Shown here: positions 7,296-10,915 of the stretch, one piece after another
How positions within the stretch are numbered: position 1 is the first letter of the stretch
How the letters are laid out: the number at the start of each line of letters is the position of its first letter
DNA from: JBEEJL01 sp043744215
GTDB taxonomy: Bacteria; Pseudomonadota; Gammaproteobacteria; Burkholderiales; JBEEJL01
Direction: 5' to 3'
Assembly: GCA_043744215.1 (NCBI GenBank)
Contig: JAYTVC010000088.1
Coordinates: 1 to 10,915 of the forward strand
Length of the DNA stretch: 10,915 nucleotides
Program-made: the position numbers and the translations under genes
The notes under the pieces: generated by a model
Told to the model about the DNA's origin: nothing
Seen by the model: the letters and a program-made list of their open reading frames with translations, nothing else
Database searches by the model: none

Positions 7296-7324
7296 AATCC
7301 CGCCTTCTCCGCCAGACAAATAAA
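7296..7324 (+). repeat. Direct repeat copy 2: tRNA-Ser 3' end (att-like)
   Basis: Identical to 7094-7122. The upstream 5' part of a tRNA is missing here (preceding bases are GATACGGACAC), so this is not a second working tRNA gene. It is followed by a weaker version of the terminator seen after copy 1. Confidence 0.85.
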
Positions 7325-7348
7325 AAACGCCCTCAAGGGGCATTTTTT
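7322..7348 (+). terminator. Second, degenerate terminator
   Basis: AAAAAACGCCC-TCAAG-GGGCATTTTTT forms a short stem with a C-A mismatch and a run of six T. It resembles the hairpin after the tRNA but has lost part of the stem, consistent with a diverged copy of the tRNA 3' flank. Confidence 0.6.
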
Positions 7349-7468
7349 ATACCTGATGAAATAGTGTTGCAGCCAGGTTCGTTTTATTCTGTAAGATATT
7401 ATTGCAATTCACAGTCTGGTGCTTTAATTTGAATACTCTCGCACCAGTAATAGGTGCAGGCGTCACCA

Positions 7469-7593
7469 ATGATTAACGACAGAACGAATTGGAATGGTGA
7501 GATATAGCTCGACAAGTTGGAAAACGAGTCGATCCCAGCCCCTTTGATTCATTTGAACAGGCGTTTTACAATCAACAGAAGCAATCTGCATGA
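7469..7593 (+). pseudogene. Possible decayed reading frame in gene-poor gap
   Basis: The 386 bp from 7366 to 7751 hold no intact gene. The only coding-like trace is MINDRTNWNGEI from ATG 7469, stopped by TAG 7507-ish, continuing after a one- or two-base shift at 7504 as IARQVGKRVDPSPFDSFEQA... to a TGA at 7591-7593. The two halves read smoothly together, but this may be chance, and I recognise no family. A CTGGTGC/GCACCAG inverted repeat with a loop of about 18 nt lies at about 7418-7449. Confidence 0.25.
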
Positions 7594-7695
7594 TGTGCTA
7601 ACTTAATCCGTCCAGAATATCGGAGCTCGTCCACTTATCAGCGGTGACTAGAAAATGAAGGTGTTGCTATTGCCCCAATTTTTTTATTGCTATCA

Positions 7696-7723
7696 TTGAG
7701 TCAAAGTTTGGTGAATGTATCTT
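7696..7723 (+). promoter_or_regulatory. Weak candidate promoter for the MORN gene
   Basis: TTGAGT (7696-7701), 16-bp spacer, TATCTT (7718-7723), 28 bp before the start codon at 7752. It fits only moderately, and other AT-rich hexamers are nearby. Confidence 0.25.
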
Positions 7724-7751
7724 TGGTAAATATTAAGAAGGAGTTTAATCA

Positions 7752-8714
7752 ATGAAAATTGAATTTAGTAACGTTCTCAAAACTCGCATCAAACAGTCAA
7801 TCAACTCTGTTGCATTTGTTTTTGCAACGCTAATGCTAAGCGGATTCTCCTTTTCGGCGTCGGCCAATGCAAGTTCCTTTGTCGTGGACGCTAAAACTGG
7901 ATGCAAAATTTATAATTATGTTGAAAGTCGGCATTCTGCTAGTTGGAGTGGTGCTTGTGTTGATGAAAAGATTAGCGGCAACGGTGTTTTAGTAATTGTT
8001 TACAAAAAAGAGAACGGTAGTTGTACTTTTAAGACGGAAGCTAAAGACGGTTTAATGAACGGATTTGCTCAAGGCACTTGCACGGATGGTTCAACTGAAG
8101 AAGGTAGATATGTAGATGGTGATCTGAATGGTCAAGGCTTTCGCGTTGGGCCTGATGGCGACAGGTGGGAGGGCGAAAACAAAAATGGGTGGCTCAATGG
8201 ACAGGGAACTCACACGCTCGCGAAACTGCCCAAATACAAATACCAAGGCACTTTTGTGAATAATAAATATAATGGGCAAGGGGTGCAAACTTTCCCTGAT
8301 GGCGAAAAGCGCGTGGGTGAGTTCAAAGGTGGTGTCATCATTCAAGGGGCGGCCACTTATCCAATAGAAAGAACCAAATACGAAGGGCAATTTAAAAATG
8401 AAATGCCTGATGGGAAAGGAAAACTCACCTTTGAGTTTGGTACCACCTACGAAGGCGAATTCAAAGAAGGCAAGTATCACGGCAATGGCAGATTGATGTA
8501 TGTGTATGGCGATTACCAAATTGGTTTGTTCGAACAGGGGAAGTTCATTTCTGGATCCGAAAAAGACAGCGGCAGTTTGGCTGATCGTCAGATGGCGGAG
8601 GCAGAGCGAAATCATGAGTTTCGCATGCAGGTTAATGCTCAGGCGGACTTTAACAGTAAGCAGTACTGGCAGTACTGGAACAGTACTAAGCCCGGCGGAT
8701 ACGGTTCAAAATAG
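7752..8714 (+). CDS. Secreted MORN-repeat protein
   Basis: A 320-residue exported protein. The start ATG 7752 has AAGGAG at 7738-7743, 8 nt upstream. Residues 1-40 form a signal peptide with a long basic n-region, hydrophobic core AFVFATLMLSGFSFSA and a likely cut after SANA (40|41). Six MORN motifs follow, of the form YEGxFxxxxxxGxG: EGRYVDGDLNGQGF (117-130), WEGENKNGWLNGQG (139-152), YQGTFVNNKYNGQG (164-177), VGEFKGGVIIQG (188-199), YEGQFKNEMPDGKG (210-223), YEGEFKEGKYHGNG (233-246). The tail contains QYWQYW from a 9-bp tandem repeat (8661-8678). MORN repeats form beta-hairpin arrays, often lipid- or protein-binding; the role here is unknown. Base use is richer in A+T than in the core genes, suggesting transfer. 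Part of its 3' end is duplicated at 9197-9290. Confidence 0.85.
   Translation: MKIEFSNVLKTRIKQSINSVAFVFATLMLSGFSFSASANASSFVVDAKTGCKIYNYVESRHSASWSGACVDEKISGNGVLVIVYKKENGSCTFKTEAKDGLMNGFAQGTCTDGSTEEGRYVDGDLNGQGFRVGPDGDRWEGENKNGWLNGQGTHTLAKLPKYKYQGTFVNNKYNGQGVQTFPDGEKRVGEFKGGVIIQGAATYPIERTKYEGQFKNEMPDGKGKLTFEFGTTYEGEFKEGKYHGNGRLMYVYGDYQIGLFEQGKFISGSEKDSGSLADRQMAEAERNHEFRMQVNAQADFNSKQYWQYWNSTKPGGYGSK
8514..8607 (+). repeat. 94-bp direct repeat, copy 1 (inside MORN gene)
   Basis: TACCAAATTGGTTTG to GGCAGAGC matches 9197-9290 at 92 of 94 positions (differences at 8546/9229 and 8593/9276), offset 683 bp. It encodes YQIGLFEQGKF through AEAE of the MORN protein. The close match next to fully different flanks points to recent duplication or gene conversion. 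Confidence 0.95.
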
Positions 8715-8846
8715 TTTAAGAGCACAAATTGTATTTTATTATGTGGCCGTTTTTTTCTCACACACACGCATACACAAACGAGCCCAAACGGGGTCTGCCA
8801 TCGAATTTGTGGCTGACGACCGTCGATAGGAAGAGTAATATTTCCT

Positions 8847-9019
8847 GTTGACGGGGGTGTGGCTCTTGGGGTTAGCGGATTCGGAAACGAACGCTGCTCG
8901 ACTCTGAAATGCCGTCCCCGTCAACCACATCATCCGTAACGCCTTCCGGGATGGTGCCGATCGATGGTTGATCGTGGCTCTGAAAGTAGACGAGACGTGA
9001 GGATGATTTTTCCTCGTGT
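8847..9019 (+). ncRNA. Candidate IS110 bridge-RNA leader
   Basis: IS110-group elements carry a bridge RNA in the noncoding left end just before the transposase gene. This segment is highly structured and sits exactly there. GTTGACGGGG (8847-8856) pairs with CCCCGTCAAC (8916-8925), a 10-bp perfect stem enclosing an internal hairpin AGCG-GA-TTCG-GAAA-CGAA-CGCT with a GNRA tetraloop. A second hairpin is CGATC-(7)-GATCG (8958-8974), and a third is 8995-9003/9011-9019 just before the ribosome binding site. Two looped domains would match the target- and donor-binding loops, but I cannot assign guide bases because the element's other end is missing. The RNA itself is inferred. The stretch 8715-8846 shows no gene or recognised element. 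Confidence 0.5.
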
Positions 9020-9042
9020 TTCTTCAACGATTGGAGGCAACG

Positions 9043-9196
9043 ATGAACTATCAAACACTGCGCGTCGGCATTGATGTCGGTAGCGCGCGCCACCGGGTTG
9101 CGGTAGAGCTGCCCGATGGCAAACTGATCGACGAATTCGACATCGACCATCACGCCGAAGGCTTTGGCGAATTCTTCCGCCGCGTGGGCGCTCACG
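9043..9196 (+). pseudogene. IS110-family transposase, N-terminal fragment
   Basis: MNYQTLRVGIDVGSARHRVA at the N-terminus, followed by VELPDGKLIDEFDIDHHAEG, is the start of the DEDD (RuvC-like) domain of IS110 transposases/recombinases. D11 in GIDVG is the first catalytic acid. The ATG at 9043 has TGGAGG at 9032-9037, 5 nt upstream, so the start is intact. After codon 51 the frame enters the MORN duplication in the wrong frame and stops at 9265-9267 (tail ...WIRKRQRQFG). The remaining acidic residues and the C-terminal Tnp_20 domain with its catalytic serine are lost. Full-length proteins have about 320-400 residues, so about 85% is missing. Confidence 0.85.
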
Positions 9197-9290
9197 TACC
9201 AAATTGGTTTGTTCGAACAGGGGAAGTTTATTTCTGGATCCGAAAAAGACAGCGGCAGTTTGGCTGATCGTCAGAGGGCGGAGGCAGAGC
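9197..9290 (+). repeat. 94-bp direct repeat, copy 2
   Basis: Copy of 8514-8607 with two substitutions. Its left edge is the breakpoint of the IS110 transposase fragment; after its right edge the sequence diverges from the upstream MORN gene. Confidence 0.95.
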
Positions 9291-9364
9291 TTAAACTCCA
9301 ACTTCGTGTAAACAATATTAATCTATGGAACAGAAACCTTGTCGGAGGGGGATTTAACTTTTGA
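9197..9364 (+). pseudogene. 3' fragment of a second MORN gene
   Basis: In the MORN frame this reads YQIGLFEQGKFISGSEKDSG, SLADRQRAEAELKLQLRVNN and INLWNRNLVGGGFNF, then TGA at 9362-9364. The first 31 residues equal the end of the upstream MORN protein. The last part differs but keeps a similar pattern (LQLRVN...LWNRN...GGG against FRMQVN...YWN...GGYG), so this looks like the C-terminus of a paralogue, not just a partial copy. No signal peptide or MORN repeats are present 5' of it; the IS110 fragment takes their place. Confidence 0.7.
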
Positions 9365-9457
9365 AGTTAGAGAAAGAGGTGTGCGTAAGGATAGGAATTC
9401 CGTAAGCGCTCCACCAACCGGTGCATGTCAAGACGCAAGTCGCGACACTCACGATCG

Positions 9458-9591
9458 GCGCTCAAGGTGGTGTACTTGGCCATGGCCATGGCGCAGGCTT
9501 CAGCGCGCTGGACCATGCCCTACAAAACTGGCGGATGGCGCTGAACCGATTTATTATCCAGTTTGGTGAGCGGATAACCGTTCATCTTTGA
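9458..9591 (+). pseudogene. IS256-family (mutator-type) transposase, C-terminal remnant
   Basis: From 9458 the frame reads ALKVVYLAMAMAQASARWTM-PYK. After one missing base in the A-run at 9524-9527 it continues as NWRMALNRFIIQFGERITVHL and stops at TGA 9589-9591. ALKxxYLA...WTMPxxNWxxALNRFxIxFxxR is the highly conserved C-terminal block of IS256/mutator transposases. Upstream, 9396-9457 is too degenerate to align, and the DDE catalytic part is absent. The gene is dead through truncation and the -1 frameshift. Confidence 0.75.
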
Positions 9592-9608
9592 AAACCATGC
9601 CAACGCAA

Positions 9609-9634
9609 CTTACACAGAATCTGTTACAGGCTCT
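9609..9634 (+). repeat. Candidate IS256-type right terminal inverted repeat
   Basis: CTTACACAGAATCTGTTACAGGCTCT, 17 bp after the transposase stop, resembles the TTACACA...TT.ACAGGC(T/C)C termini that I recall for IS256-family elements. The left end is not in the window, so it cannot be confirmed by pairing. The stretch 9365-9457 has no supported gene; 9635-9710 precedes the next gene with no clear promoter. Confidence 0.45.
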
Positions 9635-9710
9635 TTGAAATTCCTATACCTTAGTTGGCGCAGTTCACAGCTATAGGCTCACTAAATAACTCTATAGAAA
9701 GCTTTGTACC

Positions 9711-10157
9711 ATGAAAAAATTTTTGATAATTTTAGCGGCAGTAGCGGCTTTAAGCCCCGTCATTGCTGAAGCGAAAGTCAATAGTTGCCCTTCGCAAAAT
9801 TTCGCAACTTTTTTAAAGGCTTACCGAAACAATGTAGATATTCAAAGAGCTTTTACAGTTATTCCGTTGAAGTTCAATAGTTTTTACCCAAACTATGGTG
9901 AAAAACCAGACGTAAGTCATTTAAAAGCAGCCGATTTGCATTTTGCAGAGCCTTCTGAAGCGCAATTTCCAATATTTATTAATGCTCAAGAGCTTGAAAT
10001 GCAAGGTGTCAAATTAAGTATGAAAAAGCAGTCTTCACGTTGGTATAGAGTGCAGACAGGCAGCATGGGAGGTACTGGCGCAAATGCCTATGATTTCGAT
10101 TTTAAAAAATTAAATGGCTGCTGGCTCCTGGTTGAAATTACCGATTTTTCAACTTGA
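9711..10157 (+). CDS. Small exported protein of unknown function
   Basis: I do not recognise a characterised family. The 148-residue protein has a clear signal peptide (MKKFLIILAAVAALSPVIAEA, cut likely after A21 at AEA|KV). The mature part carries two cysteines (C26, C137) that could form a disulfide, an N-terminal helix NFATFLKAYRNNVDIQRAFT (30-49), and a C-terminal strand with LNGCWLLVEITDFS (134-147). The pattern CPxxxFxxFLxxxxxxVxxQRxFTxxPL followed by a WxLxxIxDxS end recalls small NTF2-like exported proteins such as the DUF4348 group; that is a guess. The ribosome binding site is weak (GAAAG, about 9 nt upstream). It is AT-rich compared with the core genes and lies 42 bp before the next gene, in the same direction. 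Confidence 0.75.
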   Translation: MKKFLIILAAVAALSPVIAEAKVNSCPSQNFATFLKAYRNNVDIQRAFTVIPLKFNSFYPNYGEKPDVSHLKAADLHFAEPSEAQFPIFINAQELEMQGVKLSMKKQSSRWYRVQTGSMGGTGANAYDFDFKKLNGCWLLVEITDFST

Positions 10158-10199
10158 TCAATAAGTCATTTAGCGAGACACTTTTAGGAAAATTCCTGC

Positions 10200-10538
10200 A
10201 TGAAACACGCATTAAGAACTTCATTACTGCTCACTTTTCTGTCATTTTCAATGACCATCTTTGCTGCGCCGCAATGCTCTACTGATGCTCGCGTTCAAGC
10301 AAAAAACTTATTAAGTTTTCACTCTAATGGGGATCGGCGAGTTGAAATATTGGCTGACGAGAATGTAAAAGAGCTGCCACCCATGCGTAATCCTGCGAAT
10401 AAAAAACAAAAGTTTCAGGTTTTAGAGGTAAATGGCTATGTTTACAAAGGGTCATATCGCATGCGGTTCATTTATTATCATTCAGGCAGTGAATGTGTAC
10501 TCGTGGGGCAAGAAGTGCTAGAGCTTGCAAATCTTTAG
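10200..10538 (+). CDS. Small exported protein of unknown function
   Basis: A 112-residue protein with signal peptide MKHALRTSLLLTFLSFSMTI-FAA (cut near A22/A23). The mature chain of about 90 residues has two cysteines (C26, C99), a helix ARVQAKNLLSFHSN (30-43) and a predicted beta-rich remainder (RRVEI, KFQVLEVNGYVYKGSYRMRF, CVLVGQEVLEL). I have no function to offer. The NPANKKQKFQVLEV...VYKGxYRMRxIY pattern seems conserved in proteobacterial hypothetical proteins as I remember them. The start ATG 10200 has AGGA about 10 nt upstream inside a perfect palindrome AGGAAAATTCCT (10185-10197 region), which could hide the site. It probably forms one transcript with the gene before it. Confidence 0.7.
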   Translation: MKHALRTSLLLTFLSFSMTIFAAPQCSTDARVQAKNLLSFHSNGDRRVEILADENVKELPPMRNPANKKQKFQVLEVNGYVYKGSYRMRFIYYHSGSECVLVGQEVLELANL

Positions 10539-10622
10539 TCAAACTTCTTGGTTACTTTGCCGCGTCAGGTCCACGCCGTAGTGGCGAGCAAGGGATTGCA
10601 GGTAAGAACCATGTCCTGCAAA
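10539..10622 (-). pseudogene. Possible minus-strand coding remnant
   Basis: From 10622 to a TGA at 10539-10541 the minus strand reads FAGHGSYLQSLARHYGVDLT, then RQSNQEV, a protein-like C-terminus. Upstream the frame is blocked (TAG), but a one-base shift continues into SGIVKASLEAVTHSIGDN (to about 10680). It ends one base from the preceding gene's stop, converging on it. I do not know the family; it may be a transposon or cassette relic. Nothing else coding is seen in 10539-10915. Confidence 0.25.
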
Positions 10623-10701
10623 GGTTATCGCCTATCGAATGGGTAACAGCTTCCAAACTGGCCTTGACTATCCCACTCCTGCGCTTGAGGGGAAAACACC
10701 C

Positions 10702-10795
10702 AGCAAGCGTAGGGTGCGCTCGCGCACCAAATGCGAACGGAGACCACAAAGATAAAATTTAGCGTGCTGGTGCGCAAGCGCACCCTACGCTTGCT
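10702..10795. repeat. REP/BIME-like inverted pair
   Basis: The 28-bp arms 10702-10729 (AGCAAGCGTAGGGTGCGCTC...) and 10768-10795 (...GCGCACCCTACGCTTGCT) are inverted copies matching at 27 of 28 positions. Each arm also folds by itself (GGTGCGC-TC/AA-GCGCACC). The 38-bp centre is unremarkable. This resembles intergenic GTAGGGTGCGC repeats common in proteobacteria. Confidence 0.85.
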
Positions 10796-10839
10796 GCGCG
10801 CACGACAGAATTCAGTAAAAAATCCTTCATGGCTACGTC

Positions 10840-10859
10840 ATTCCCGCGCAGGCGGGAAT
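10840..10859. repeat. dRS3-like palindrome
   Basis: ATTCCCGC-GCAG-GCGGGAAT is a perfect 8-bp stem and fits the ATTCCC-N8-GGGAAT form of the neisserial dRS3 repeat. It is preceded by GTC and followed by CCAG, as is usual in the broader family of this repeat. Confidence 0.75.
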
Positions 10860-10915
10860 CCAGTAAAAACAAGAATAGTAATTACCGCTTTTCTAGTTAG
10901 AAAACGAATTGTTTT

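Larger units (their letters stand above)
8847..9196 (+). mobile_element. IS110-family element, left-end remnant
   Basis: The remnant comprises the structured noncoding left end and the first 51 codons of the transposase, cut off at 9196 where MORN-derived DNA begins. The true left boundary lies somewhere in 8715-8847 and cannot be fixed: IS110 elements lack terminal inverted repeats, and no second end is present. The remnant cannot move by itself. Confidence 0.7.

Noticed and set aside
7094..7324. CRISPR or other spaced-repeat array
   Set aside because: There are only two repeat copies, 202 bp apart, and the enclosed hairpins differ in sequence.
7080..7343. 87-residue minus-strand open frame ending RRRRDSNPR
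   Set aside because: The end is the antisense of tRNA-Ser and the rest runs through the hairpin array. This is a well-known spurious annotation type.
8091..8615. 174-residue open frame antisense to the MORN gene
   Set aside because: It is a shadow of the repetitive MORN coding sequence with no ribosome binding site or recognisable domain.
9339..9569. 76-residue plus-strand frame across the MORN and IS256 remnants
   Set aside because: It joins the tail of one pseudogene to the wrong frame of another.
9565..9579. GGTGAGCGGATAACC resembles half of the lac operator
   Set aside because: It is explained by codons of the IS256 C-terminus (GERIT), has no symmetric second half, and no lac-type gene is nearby.
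10493..10762. 89-residue plus-strand frame overlapping the end of the last gene
   Set aside because: It runs into the REP-like arm, shows low-complexity RARPN-type translation, and has no start signal.

Overview
The window looks like the chromosome of a betaproteobacterium, probably in the Burkholderiales/Nitrosomonadales range. The evidence is the housekeeping order valS - small acidic gene - holC - pepA on the minus strand with lptF divergent on the plus strand, and an LptF sequence of betaproteobacterial type (this is from memory; no search was run). A Neisseria dRS3-like repeat and a REP-like inverted repeat near the right edge fit the same picture.

Layout. Positions 1-490 hold a decayed N-terminal piece of an integron-type tyrosine recombinase, followed by a dispersed repeat and a 15-bp tandem repeat lying against the end of valS. 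Positions 493-5711 (minus) are core: valS (valyl-tRNA synthetase), a 155-residue acidic/helical protein, holC (DNA polymerase III chi) and pepA (leucyl aminopeptidase). pepA and holC overlap by four bases (GTGA), so they are translationally coupled. valS has its own candidate -10 box. A good sigma70 promoter for pepA lies in the pepA/lptF divergent region. lptF (LPS export permease) runs from 5831 to 6943, but its usual partner lptG does not follow; a tRNA-Ser(GGA) stands there instead.

From the tRNA rightwards the window is accessory. The last 19 nt of the tRNA plus 10 nt of its 3' flank are repeated exactly 202 bp downstream, and between the two copies lie five consecutive short hairpins. 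Then come a 386-bp gene-poor stretch with one possible decayed reading frame, a secreted MORN-repeat protein, the left end of an IS110-family element (a structured leader that may encode a bridge RNA, plus the first ~51 transposase codons), and a 94-bp duplication of the MORN gene directly fused to that broken transposase, ending in a diverged MORN-paralogue C-terminus. An IS256-type transposase C-terminus with one frameshift and a candidate terminal repeat follow. Two small exported proteins of unknown function (9711-10157 and 10200-10538), a possible minus-strand coding remnant and two intergenic palindromic repeats end the window.

How it fits together: the left half is a translation, replication, protein-turnover and envelope cluster. 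The right half reads as an integration hotspot at a tRNA gene in which several mobile elements have landed, decayed and rearranged. No complete mobile element is present, and I see no intact defence system or CRISPR array. The items most worth following are the IS110 leader, the tRNA-end duplication with its hairpin array, and the integrase relic.
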